Shown: in pieces, positions 30,815-39,794 of the stretch
How positions within the stretch are numbered: position 1 is the stretch's first letter
Layout of the letters: every line of letters starts with the position of its first letter
Assembly (NCBI GenBank): GCA_009760885.1
Contig: CM019703.1
Span: forward strand, 10,666,959-10,730,958
DNA length: 64,000 nt
Source of the DNA: Achatina immaculata
Lineage: Eukaryota; Mollusca; Gastropoda; Stylommatophora; Achatinidae
Direction of reading: 5' to 3'
Program-made: the position numbers and the translations under genes
The notes under the pieces: model-generated
What the model saw: only the letters and a program-made list of their open reading frames with translations
Told to the model about the DNA's origin: nothing
Database searches by the model: none

Positions 30815-31577
30815 AATGTTCCCTCTAAGGATTTGCAGTCTGTGTGAAAAATGTTCAGTTCGTGTGCAAAAAAATATTGAGTGTGCAAATATGCGATGTA
30901 ACGTCTGTATATATACGCACTGTAATGGGCTGCACATTTAATAACAGGATAAACCTGCTGTACTTTTCAGTTAGTGGGATTTAGTTAATTGCAATGATGA
31001 TTTCTTTGTTTACTTATTCAGTTATTTATTTACATAGTTGTTTATCCTGTCATATTCGACTTACTATGGATTCATTGAAACATAATCCCACGGTGGATTT
31101 ACTATTCACACCAATAATAAATCAACTGCTATTTAAAAAATGCAAAAGCAGGACGGCTCTACTGTTGGTGGTCACGGCGTCTAGTGTTAGTTACCAAGAT
31201 CAATTTGCATACCCGAGCAGCTCAATGGACATTCTCCTTTTCCACGACGCAGTGGAAATTCATCTGCTGGTTTATTTTAATTACCCTCTATTCTCTGTGT
31301 GTCCACTTGCCTTGCCACGATTCTGCTACAGTACTATCGAAACTATGCGATAAAAGACCAGCTGAAACATCCGATTCGGAAGTCATTTCTCAACAAGAAA
31401 GAAACAGTAAAAAAAAAAAAAACATGTATCATCACTGTATTTTTCTTGATCACATTTTAGTTATAGCACGGAGTAATATCCGGAAACTGGAAAATAAAAG
31501 TAGTAGCTTCACTTTTCTTTTTGCGCGATATGATTTTTTTTTTCTGTGCGCAGGCAAGAAGCTGAGAGGGAACAGTG
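30815..31577. mobile_element. hAT-like non-autonomous transposon in the LINE-C 5' leader
   Basis: The left terminus is AATGTTCCCTCTAAGGATT and the right terminus, reverse-complemented, CACTGTTCCCTCTCAGCTTC; both are of the CAGTGTTCCCTCTAAG type seen in Charlie-like hATs. Just inside both ends are GTGTGCAA / GTGCGCA-rich subterminal motifs. Flanking text GCTTGCTA and GTTGCTGT is a decayed 8-bp duplication. LINE-C leader sequence continues on both sides. No transposase frame inside. Confidence 0.72.
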
Positions 31578-31754
31578 GTTGCTGTCTTTATGCCGAACCC
31601 TCCTTAGTCGCCTTTTACGATCATGCGTGGTAGGTTACAGTGGTCCTAATTTTTGCTTCCCAGGCATATGCCCAGGTCCTGGGCACCACACGGGGGCGAC
31701 CGACTATGCCTGCAAGCAATTTGCCCCTGGATTCCATTTATTATTATTATTATT

Positions 31755-32098
31755 ATTAAGTGCTCTGCCATCGAATAGCGTTGGCGATCATGATTCTTCA
31801 CCTTGTGCTGTCCTTGGTGTTTCTGGTCAGTTCAAATGAAATGCTTTTATTTTTGTCCCCGTCCCATGCCAGTCTGCTGAGAAATGTTTCTCATGACCTC
31901 CCTCTCCTTCTTTTGCCCTTGAAATTTCCAGTCGTAACACAGTTCTCCAGCTTCTGTATTCTCGTGACATGTCCCAGGAATTTTGACCGTCTTCTTTCTT
32001 ATCATTTTAACTACCTTTCGTTGTTCTGAAACTTCTCTGAGGTCCTCTTCTTCTGTCTTTCTCTTTGTCCTGGGATTACAGGAATATTGACGAGGGAC
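31755..32098 (-). mobile_element. LINE-K 3' fragment
   Basis: The minus strand encodes SEKFQNNER, then FLGHVTRIQKLENCVTTG, NFKGKRRRGRSRETFLSRLA and a terminal MIANAIRWQST, the C-terminus of a LINE-B-like ORF2. It ends close to an (ATT)n run at 31740-31757 that also borders LINE-C. Confidence 0.78.
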
Positions 32099-32117
32099 AT
32101 TTGCTGAACTTGGGCAA

Positions 32118-32219
32118 AAAAAAAAAAGGTAAAATTCCCATTTTCATGCCATTAAGATATACTGGGGAATACGGTATTAAACCCGTATTTTCCATGACCT
32201 TCGGCACATGAAAATGCTT
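32118..32219 (-). mobile_element. T2 SINE 3' fragment at the LINE-K inversion junction
   Basis: The minus strand carries CATGTGCCGAAGGTCATGG, then GTTTAATACCGTATTCCCC and GGGAATTTTACC, then a T run. Flanked by AACTTGGGCAA at 32107-32117 and 32220-32230, a perfect 11-bp duplication, so this is a 5'-truncated T2 insertion of about 100 bp. Confidence 0.88.
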
Positions 32220-32239
32220 AACTTGGGCAATTAACAAAA

Positions 32240-32383
32240 AAAAAAAGACAAAGAAATAATTGGAAGCAACAGGGATGTGGTTTTGGAGAGAGATGCAACA
32301 AATTCCCTGGACAGACAGAATAAACAAAAGAACGAAGATATTCTCAGAGAAGTTTCAGAACAACGAAAAGTAGTAGAATTTAA
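32240..32383 (+). mobile_element. LINE-K upstream piece in opposite orientation
   Basis: The plus strand reads MWFWREMQQIPWTDRINKRT and KIFSEKFQNNEK. The W.RRM..IPWT block directly precedes SEKFQNNE in the LINE. The neighbouring minus-strand LINE-K begins with the same SEKFQNNE, so the two pieces form an inverted pair sharing a short overlap, as expected for 5' inversion of one insertion. Confidence 0.7.
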
Positions 32384-32670
32384 GGGGGGGGGGGTGGGGG
32401 TGGAACACATTCAAAATTCTTTCGAAGTTAGATTAATTACAATGTAGAAAGAGTTTTGAATGTTTTTCTTGCAATTTTTACAGTCATTAGACTGGAAAAT
32501 TGAAAGGAAAAAAAAAGAGAGAGAGAGACAGAAAAATATCTCAGTGAGCTGACCCAAATGGAATAGAAAAAAGAAAAAGCTTTGAAGTGATCGGAAACAA
32601 TCATGGATCGCACAAAAATGGAGAAATCATGACCGCCATGCTGTCTGACACGGGGCGTAGTGAGAGCAGA
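32384..32670. other. No gene recognised
   Basis: Poly-G near 32385-32400 and A/G-rich runs near 32510-32535. No coding signal. Confidence 0.5.
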
Positions 32671-32964
32671 TCGATGTTTTCCTACATTATTTTCATTGTA
32701 CTTCTTAGTAATCGATGTTTTCCTACATTATTTTCATTGTACTTCTTAGTAATCGATGTTTTCCTATATTATTTTCATTGTACTTCTTAGTAATCGATGT
32801 TTTCCTATATTATTTTCATTGTACTTCTTAGTAATCGATGTTTTCCTACATTATTTTCATTGTACTTCTTAGTAATCGATGTTTTCCTACATTATTTTCA
32901 TTGTACTTCTTAGTAATCGATGTTTTCCTATATTATTTTCATTGTACTTCTTAGTAATCGATGG
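32671..32964. repeat. Minisatellite, 41-bp unit, about 7 copies
   Basis: The unit is GATGTTTTCCTACATTATTTT followed in part by CATTGTACTTCTTAGTAATC. Copies differ mainly at one C/T site (CCTACA or CCTATA). Confidence 0.96.
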
Positions 32965-33433
32965 CTTTCTATATTATTTCCAATAATCCTTGAAATATAT
33001 TGTCTAAGAATATTTTGCACTCCCTTTTTCGATCATTTGATGTCGTGCCGATAGTCTTTAGTGATCATGGTTCTTATTAATTTAGGGTATTTCTTTGTCT
33101 TTCTAATCAAATCGGATGTCTTTCTTTCTTTCTTTTTTTTTCCTGTACCTCTTGTCATCTGCTTTCTTTGTTTCCTTTCAAATGATCGTCGGGTGCTGAT
33201 GTCTCTGTCGTTCATAGCATGTCTATAGAAGTTTATTTGTCTTTACTTGATGGTTTTAATGCTCTAATCGCCTTCTGTGCAGGTACTCGGTGACACTGAA
33301 GAAAAACTCTTACGAGAAAAAAAGAGGGGTGGGGGGGAGGAACAGACCTAGCATTCATGAGAAGCCGCCTTGACATTCAATCTGTCATTTTTAAGAAACT
33401 GTCTTGTAGAGACAAAGGCTTGGCAGGGTTTAA
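32965..33433. other. No gene recognised
   Basis: The text around 33035-33230 (GTCGTGCCGATAGTC, then CTTTCTTTGTTTCCTTTC and GTTCATAGCATG) is arranged like a minus-strand LINE C-terminus such as LINE-K, but it is too decayed to call. Confidence 0.4.
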
Positions 33434-34113
33434 CCACTCTGCGCTGTCTAGTTAGTTCTACTTGTAAGTGTAAAGATACTCTGCGCTGTCTAGTTAGTTC
33501 TACTTGTAAGTGTAAAGATACTCTGCGCTGCCTCACTCTGCGCTGTCTAGTTAGTTCTACTTGTAAGTGTAAAGACACTCTGCGCTGCCTCACTCTGCGC
33601 TGTCTAGTTAGTTCTACTTGTAAGGTAAAGACACTCTGCGCTGTCTAGTTAGTTCTACTTGTAAGGTAAAGACACTCTGCGCTGTCTAGTTAGTTCTACT
33701 TGTAAGTGTAAAGATACTCTGAGCTGCCTCACTCTGCGCTGTCTAGTTAGTTCTACTTGTAAGGTAAAGATACTCTGCGCTGCCTCACTTTCCGCTGTCT
33801 AGTTAGTTCTACATATAAGGTAAAGATACTCTGCGCTGTCTAGTTAGTTCTACTTGTAAGGTAAAGATACTCTGCGCTGTCTAGTTAGTTCTACTTGTAA
33901 GGTAAAGACACTCTGAGCTGTCTAGTTAGTTCTACTTGTAAGGTAAAGATACTCTGCGCTGTCTAGTTAGTTCTACTTGTAAGGTAAAGACACTCTGAGC
34001 TGTCTAGTTAGTTCTACTTGTAAGGTAAAGACACTCTGCGCTGTCTAGTTAGTTCTACTTGTAAGGTAAAGACACTCTGAGCTGTCTAGTTAGTTCTACT
34101 TGTAAGGTAAAGA
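33434..34113. repeat. Minisatellite, 41-43-bp unit, about 16 copies
   Basis: The core CTGTCTAGTTAGTTCTACTT is followed by GTAAGGTAAAGATACTCTGCG. Left-hand units carry GTAAGTGTAAAG and several add CTCTGCGCTGCCTCA, giving longer composite units; right-hand units are shorter and more uniform. Confidence 0.96.
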
Positions 34114-34117
34114 TAGT

Positions 34118-34345
34118 CCCGAGGAGGCACCTGGGAGATAGGGTCCTGGTGGATAAAGTTTCCTTGACATGTCAGCGCACTAGAGGGTGACGTGCTCAGT
34201 ATCACACCTGGACTACTCTCTTCACTCAGGCTCCATAAGAGGCCGCATCCCCATTTCTATAAACTGGTGATCGGGACGTCATCGGCGGGATTCGAACCGC
34301 TGACTTTCGTTAGCCACTTTGCCGTATAGGCGCCCTGTTTACTTG
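34118..34345 (-). mobile_element. T1 SINE, full length
   Basis: The minus strand starts GGGCGCCTATACGGCAAAG (A-box ACGGCAAAGTGG), with B-box GGTTCGAATCCC near 34290, then the T1 body (TAGTGTGATACTGAGCACG-like and CAGTGCGCTGACATGTCAAG-like text) ending at GCCTCCTCGGGACT. It abuts the 41-bp minisatellite. Confidence 0.85.
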
Positions 34346-34837
34346 TGGCATAATTTGAAAACTTGAGCTGCGTTCTTGTTATTCGGTTTTAAAATAAATT
34401 ATGATCAAAAGAAGAGTTTAATGGTTTGACAATGTCAAAGAGTGACGAGATTTTAGGTATACGAGACAACAAAACTGTCTAGAGCTGGGACAGAAGTACC
34501 TGTTCGTCTGCTGTGCAGGGACATTTAAGACGAATCCGACGTTAGACTCGCGGAGGATAAAACATGAGAGCTAAATAAATTGTCTTAAAACGTCACTTTA
34601 TACATTTTTTTCTTTCCTGAAGTTATGGGTGGGCTTCCTTATTCTGTTGCACTAGCTCTCGTAAAAATTCTATCCATCGCTGTCAGAGAGTGTCTTCAGG
34701 TTTGGGGTGATATGTAAAGAGGGACAGTCTACCTTGTGTAAAGTCAGGGGTTCTCGTTCTGTTACTATGGTCCCACGTTGACGAGTTTTGTTTGTTTTTT
34801 TTTTTTTTGTTGGAAGCAGGGTGCAGCGAGGGAAGAC
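34346..34837. other. No gene recognised
   Basis: AT-rich spacer with a T run at about 34794-34808. Confidence 0.5.
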
Positions 34838-35075
34838 AAGGGCGCCTGAGTAGCGAAATGGCTGGTGGAATCGCCTGTCATGTCGAAGGTCGGTGTTTTG
34901 AAGGCATGCCAGTCTCCCAGATGTTGAAATGGGTACCTGTTTTCACTTGGGGTTCGGGAATGGGGAAAAGCGAGCTGGTGTGATGATGACCACATCATCT
35001 GTTAGTGTTAGTGTACCGATAGGTCAAGGATATAGAGGGACTAACACCATGTCTCCTGGATTAGTTTATGACAGG
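34838..35075 (+). mobile_element. T1 SINE, diverged
   Basis: The head GGCGCCTGAGTAGCGAAATG is followed by a decayed B-box (GTGTTTTGAAGGC). The body has AAATGGGTACCTG, then GGAAAAGCGAGCTGGTGTGA, GTGTTAGTGTACCGATAGGTCAAGG-like text and ACTAACACCATGTCTCCTGG. Confidence 0.8.
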
Positions 35076-35085
35076 ATGATCTATC

Positions 35086-35190
35086 AAAGAGGGAGAGAGA
35101 GAAAGAGAGAGAAGGAGAGAGAGGGAGAGAGAGAGTGGATTAGAAGAGAAAAAAGAGAGAGAGTGGATTAGAAGAGAAAGAGAGAGAGAA
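35086..35190. repeat. GA-rich purine tract
   Basis: Imperfect GA and GAAA repeats, with GAGTGGATTAGAAGAGAAA occurring twice. Confidence 0.92.
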
Positions 35191-35285
35191 AATTAAAAGG
35201 TTTATTGTCGTTTATTATTATTGTTGTTGCTGTTTTTAGCAATTTATAAGTCAGTTGCAGCAGTTTCAGGTACATGTTTTACGGC

Positions 35286-35832
35286 AGTGGTCCGAAACAT
35301 TTTCTGACTGCGCTACACTTGGTAACCCAACCCAAATTTCTGTCTTCTGTCACGACACACATGTGTTCTTAATGCTTACACAAACGTTGAATGTATTATA
35401 GTTGTGTGTATATGTATATATATATATATATATATAACGTTAAGTCCCCATTTCCATGCTATTAAGGCATATTGGGGAATACGGTGTTAGGTCCGTATTT
35501 TCCGCGACCTTCGGCACATGAAAGTGTCATCAGTGTCACGCCCCTGGCCGCATTTACCTTCCCAAATTTCCCTAGTACGCATTCTTAGAGGCTGGGTGAA
35601 GGGATTTTAATTTTTTATTATACAAGCCATTATTTTCTTTGCGAAATATGAGCCTGCATGGAGGGCACATATCCCTGCCCATGTCAGCGTGCCTTGGACT
35701 GGAACTAGTAACTAAACTGCTGTAGGTTCTCTACCTGGCTCCGGGTATTTATCATATAACTAAGCTAAAACTTCCTGTAATTTGGTAACAAATATATCTT
35801 CAAAAAATTTGGCGACGCACCGTTTGAAAAAC
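35286..35832. mobile_element. M element, hAT-like, with a T2 SINE inside
   Basis: The left end CAGTGGTCCGAAACATTTTC and the right end, reverse-complemented, CACAGTTTTTCAAACGGTGC are of the CAG..GTT.TCAAAC type common to hAT elements. Its right half (TACAAGCCATTATTTTCTTT ... GTAGGTTCTCTACCTGGC ... TTTGGCGACGCACCG) is repeated at 43805-44075. A minus T2 SINE lies at 35443-35606, next to a TA run. Confidence 0.6.
35443..35606 (-). mobile_element. T2 SINE, 5'-truncated
   Basis: The minus strand shows AGCCTCTAAGAATGCG, CCGAAGGTCGCGGAAAATAC and ACACCGTATTCCCCAATATG, ending in GGGGACTTAAC. It lacks the tRNA head. Confidence 0.85.
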
Positions 35833-35894
35833 TGTGCTCTGTACCATTCTGTGAAACATGAGCTACCTGTATTTACATATGTTACCGCTGTTGG

Positions 35895-36970
35895 CGAGAA
35901 TTTTCAGTTGCCGTGCGTGGAGCGGTGCTCCTCCCGGCCAATGAAGAAATTTGCAAATGAGGTTGCCGCGCAGCATCACTGCGGAAAAGGTGGTAGAAAG
36001 GATAAAGCGAAGCAAACAGTCAAATCACGGCACATCTGGTCTGGAGGTCGGCCACGTCCTGAGTGCAGTCATATCGGGTGAAATGCATGAACCGGCTTGT
36101 CCCAGAGGTTAAGACACTGCTGGCGAGACTCTTCAAATGCCGCGCGTGGAGTGAAGCTCCTCCCGGTCAAGGAAGAAATGCGGAAAAGAAATAAAGGTTG
36201 CTGTGCGTTGCCGATGGGAAAGGTGGTGGAAAGGATAAAGTGAAGTTTAATCGGTATGTCCAGTAGTATTGCTACGATAGCTATACATACCATGGTACCT
36301 CTGCTCTAGAGGCCGGCCACGTCCGAAATACACCTACACTGGTGAAATATGCCTAAACCGGCACACACCAGGGGTGGAACTTGATGGCTAGACATGTCAT
36401 GCCACCTCCGCTCTAGAGGTCGGTAACGCCTGATATACACCCATACTGGTGAATTTTGCCTAAACCGGCTCATACCAGGGGTGAATCTTGAAGGCTATGC
36501 ATGTCACAGTACCTCTGCTCTAGAGGTCGGTCTCGTCCCAAACACGCCCATACTGGGATAATGCCTAAACCAGTTCAACCCAGGGGTAGAAGTCACTAGT
36601 GGCGAGGATTCGTCCTCCTGGACAAAAGCTCCATCCTGGTCACAACTAGGAAGGGTAGCGGCCACGATCGCAAAATGCTGAAGTCGGAGACACTGGACCA
36701 GGGCAGTCTAGATAGGCAACCACCTCTCACCCGGCAGGGATGTTTGCGTATCCTAATCACGCTGAGGTTTTCCGATGAGAAAGTCCAACTCTGGACTGGA
36801 TGGGCAACCACCTCTCACCCGGCGGTGATACACGGGTATCTCAAAACACGTCGAGGTTTTCCGGTGAGAAAGTCCAACTCTGGCCTGGGTGGGCTACTGC
36901 CTCTCACCCAGCGGGGATGCACTGATATCCTAAACACGTCGAGGTCTTCCGGTGAGAAAGTCCAACCCTA
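35895..36970. repeat. Complex tandem block with nested periods (~220, ~120 and ~77 bp)
   Basis: Two ~220-bp copies come first (GTGCGTGGAGCGGTGCTCCTC at 35915-35935 and its cognate near 36142, then GGTGG.AGAAAGGATAAAG). Next are about four ~120-bp copies (CTCTGCTCTAGAGG.CGG, TACACTGGTGAA, GCCTAAACCGG, CCAGGGGTG.AA). Last are three ~77-bp copies (CCTCTCACCCGGC, GAGGTTTTCC, GAGAAAGTCCAACTCTGG). GC-richer than its surroundings. The last copy runs directly into H, so this may be the 5' region of a longer H-type element. No coding frame recognised. Confidence 0.75.
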
Positions 36971-36971
36971 G

Positions 36972-37200
36972 ACTAAACTGGTGCAATGAAAACCACGGTG
37001 TCACGCAATCCCGCTTCTGAGACCCACTAAGAATACAGGCTAAAGCCCTGTGATACTCTGAACCCCTTGTGGTCCTCACGTGGATCACGTGTGGTCCTTT
37101 CGGGGACCACACAGGGGACCACGGGACCTAACGAGGACCACAGGCGTAAATTCAGTAGGATCACAGTGCGGTTTTGGTGGTAGAAGCGAACGAAGAAGAA
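36972..37200 (+). mobile_element. H retroposon
   Basis: It begins ACTGGTGCAATGAAAACCAC, has GAGACCCACTAAGAATACAGG-like text, and a hairpin-forming GTGGTCCTTTCGGGGACCAC core with two further GGACCAC copies. It ends GGTGGTAGAAGCGAACGAAG with AAGAAG. Closely related over its length to 24439-24670. Confidence 0.85.
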
Positions 37201-37356
37201 GACACATGTTATATATTGAAAAAAATGTTCACAGTACTGTAAGGTGATAAGTAAATCTTGTTGCCAGAGGTTTACTGGATCGATCCAAAAGAAACAAATA
37301 AGTATGTAATGTAATTATTTTTTAAAAACATTTATATTGTCTTAAACATTCTTATA

Positions 37357-37608
37357 TTCATTCATTCATTTGCATGTCCCTTGTGGAACTTTGCCTTCCT
37401 AACAGATCTCCTGTAGGCCTCTCGGTTGTTAGGAAGATGGCCTGCTGCTGATGCATCCATTTGCAGATCATCAACGATGTTTTGCAGCCGTATTCGCCTT
37501 AGTTTTCCTCTCTTTCTTTGTCCCATTATGTGCTCTTCCAAGAAGGTCTTCTCTATATTATCATGACGTTTAATGTGTCCAGAATATTTATGTTTTCTCT
37601 GTTTAATA
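37357..37608 (-). mobile_element. LINE-A 3' end with perfect target-site duplication
   Basis: The minus strand carries the LINE-A end (GGACACATTAAACGTCATGA, CATCGTTGATGATCTGCAAA, GCATCAGCAGCAGGCCATCT) with tail (AATG)n. AAACATTCTTATA (13 bp) occurs at 37344-37356 and 37609-37621. The 5' truncation point, near TTTATTAAACAGAGAAAAC, is thus exact. Confidence 0.93.
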
Positions 37609-37687
37609 AAACATTCTTATAACGTGCATTAATTTGTTGATAAAAGTTGCCGGGCGCCTGAGAGATCGAAAGTAATTGTCCTTGCAT

Positions 37688-37738
37688 AACAAACAAACAA
37701 ACAAACAAACAAGCAAATAAACAAACAAACAAACAAAC
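37688..37738. repeat. (ACAA)n microsatellite
   Basis: ACAA run with two interruptions. Just to the right, AGTTTGAGAAACACTCTG resembles a hAT terminus, but no partner end was found. Confidence 0.93.
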
Positions 37739-37775
37739 CGAGGTGTCAGGGCGACAGAGTTTGAGAAACACTCTG

Positions 37776-38189
37776 AGAAAGTACGTCACAGCCACATATT
37801 TCCGTAGTTCAGCTTCTAGGGACATTATTTAGTCACGTCACATCTTGCTATGCAACTATTCCTTCATCCTCCATCTACCTTCCTTTCCATTAGAATTTCA
37901 CGCGCCTTCCTTTGTTAAATGCGCTTTTCTTTGTCACACAACAACTTCAAAATATGACACTTGTCATTTGTCTTTTATAGGAAGAAAAAAAATAAAGGGC
38001 GTTTGTGCAGTCTGTCAGGCTATTGCGCAGTACAGAGCAGAGAGTAAGGCAGTTCTGATTTGCTTCCTTACAACTGAAGAAGATGAATGAAGAGGCTCTA
38101 ATAGAAAGTACCAGCTGTACCAGTGTGCACAGAAAAGAAAGAATACTTGGGGGGGGGGGGGTCCCTCTAAAATTAAACAAAAATGAACA
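37776..38189. other. No gene recognised
   Basis: Several overlapping frames at 37845-38227 have no family resemblance. A poly-G run is at 38151-38162. Confidence 0.45.
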
Positions 38190-38415
38190 TTTTCCACCCG
38201 TCTACCGCCTTGACTTGGACACCCCAAGGGAAAAGAAAGAGGGACAGGCCACTGGGGACACGGAGATGCACAATTTTACAGGAAGAACTAAAGGAAGCTG
38301 GGAAGACATGGTTTGAAGTGTCCCGGCTTGTTCAGGACATGACTGGCTGGAGAAACTTTGTTCATGCTTTATGCTCATTTGGGAGTACAGAGGACTGATG
38401 ATGATGATGATTTTT
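38190..38415 (+). mobile_element. LINE-C-like ORF2 C-terminus
   Basis: The plus strand gives WTPQGKRKRDRPLGTRRC, then after a frame change ELKEAGKTWFEVSRLVQDMT and GWRNFVHALCSFGSTED with a stop, then a (GAT)n tail and T-rich text. This is the WTP.GKRKRGRP / D...W..FV.AL end typical of LINE-C-type proteins. 5'-truncated. Confidence 0.8.
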
Positions 38416-38552
38416 TTTAATATTTGAAAGAAAAAAGATATTGTTTTAAGTAACTTTCATTCTCGAAAAATTTGAATACTGATTTAAATGTAAAATGGAC
38501 AACAGGATTTTTTTTAAAAATCGTTTTGATTGTTCAGATTCTCTTACTCATT

Positions 38553-38771
38553 ACCTACTTGACTACAGCCAAAGAGCAACAGACATCACATCACATCCTC
38601 CAGAGTTTTCAGCTACACAACTGGCTCAGGCAAAGGACTAGGCCAACCCCCCCCCCCCCCCAGCCCCTTACAAGAGAAGCTCTACGGCGATGCTGAAAAC
38701 CTGAGATGATCTGCCCGCATTTGTGAGAGAGAGATTGGTTTTCAGGTCTGAGCGAACGACGAAGAAGAAGA
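38553..38771 (+). mobile_element. LINE-J 3' end
   Basis: The plus strand carries QQTSHHILQSF, then LRQRTRPTP (frames shifted by a poly-C run), PLTREALRRC and, on continuing, a terminus followed by CTGAGCGAACGACGAAGAAG, its (GAA)n tail. It corresponds to QTSEHILEDCP and LRRETWP at 29735-30041. The flanking text matches an uninterrupted paralogous site at 42890-42990. Confidence 0.8.
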
Positions 38772-38889
38772 ATTTGTTTTATATGGATTTCCATATGTCC
38801 TTCTTTCCTTTAACAGACATTTGCTAGTACATAGTTACTATATAGAACCTATTCTACTTCAGGCAAATGAAACACAGATTATGAATAGA

Positions 38890-39255
38890 CACTTAGAACA
38901 ATGATTAAAGGTTACTGAAACGTGGTTCTTAAGAAGGATGCACATGGACACTCAGAAAGACAAATGAAAAAGTATTACAGCAGGCTAAAGAATATCCCAA
39001 ACTGGTGCCATACATAGGAAAAAGACAATCAAAGTTTCTCAGACACATCACCAGAAGGTTTCGAAAAATTGGTCACACCTGGAAAGATATGGTAAAAGAC
39101 AGAGAGAGCAGAGAAAGCAGAAATACCTGGATGGCCTGACTGCCTGGTTTGGCAGGAAACCAACAATCGACTTGGTTCGAGACACAGAAGATCGAGCAAG
39201 ATGGAGGAGAGATAACTGCCTAAGCCTATCGTCATGACACTGATCTGATCTGATG
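38890..39255 (+). mobile_element. LINE-F 3' fragment
   Basis: With frame changes the plus strand reads VVLKKDAHGHSERQ, then YLDGLTAWFGRKPTIDLVRD, TEDRARWRRDNCLSLSS and a TGATCTGATCTGATG tail. The same block is on minus at 44853-45485. It is the RT thumb-to-C-terminus of a non-LTR element. Confidence 0.8.
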
Positions 39256-39333
39256 CTAGTACATATCAAATTTTCATTTTCATACCATGTCTCATTTTTA
39301 ATACCACTCTCGTACGGACTAAAAATGTAACTT

Positions 39334-39452
39334 TTTGTTACTCCAGGTAAAGCGGTGTTACTCCAGGTAAAGCTGTGTTACTCCAGGTAAAGCTGTGTTA
39401 CTCCAGGTAAAGCGGTGTTACTCCAGGTAAAGCGGTGTTACTTCAGGTAAAG
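39334..39452. repeat. Minisatellite, 20-bp unit, 6 copies
   Basis: The unit is GTTACTCCAGGTAAAGCGGT, with a GCGG/GCTG variant in the middle copies. Each unit contains AGGTAA, a donor-like sequence, by chance. Confidence 0.95.
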
Positions 39453-39794
39453 CGGCACGTGCATCCATTCCACAAAGCCTCTGATTTAATCTTGAACTTA
39501 AAGCGTCACCTACAAGCGACTCAGCGGTACTCGACACTCTGTTCTGAGGACAAATTGATTCAAACGTTGACTATCAGCCTACATGGCAAGTAGTTCTGGA
39601 TTAAATTGCTCAAACAACTGTCAATGAGTGAAGAGCAAACTGAACTGGGGTGTGCAACTTCAGTGATCTGAAGGGCCATAAATGTATGCAGGGAATCGGG
39701 TAGTTCTCTCTCTGATTTGTGACAAATACCCAGTACAGACTGCAGATCAGCACAAACAACTTAAAATTCTACCCCACTCCCCCCCCCTCATTAT
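39453..39794. other. No gene recognised
   Basis: No clear features except a C run near 39780-39787. Confidence 0.5.

Larger units (their letters stand above)
27095..31738 (-). mobile_element. LINE-C, near full-length, inactivated and multiply invaded
   Basis: Minus-strand order: 5' leader with GATCGTAAAAGGCGACTAAG (around 31620), endonuclease start IGSWNVRTLNQTGKLAHTIK, GDFNAKVGEG, IMGREGIGEINENGERLCGF, QINHILINK, a linker (KGRFNTTKLKDQKTRNEF), the RT, then RRWRWLGHVLRM and RWTPQGNRSKGRPKGD at the C-terminus. Removing the hAT (~0.76 kb) and the S1/LINE-J insert (~0.65 kb) leaves about 3.2 kb, the usual size of RTE-type LINEs with one EN-RT frame; that assignment is inference. The 3' tail is (GA)-rich. 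Many stops, frameshifts and an altered RT box show it is dead. Confidence 0.9.

Noticed and set aside
37740..37775. hAT element end (AGTTTGAGAAACACTCTG)
   Set aside because: Only one terminus is visible and no duplication could be found, so no element was called.
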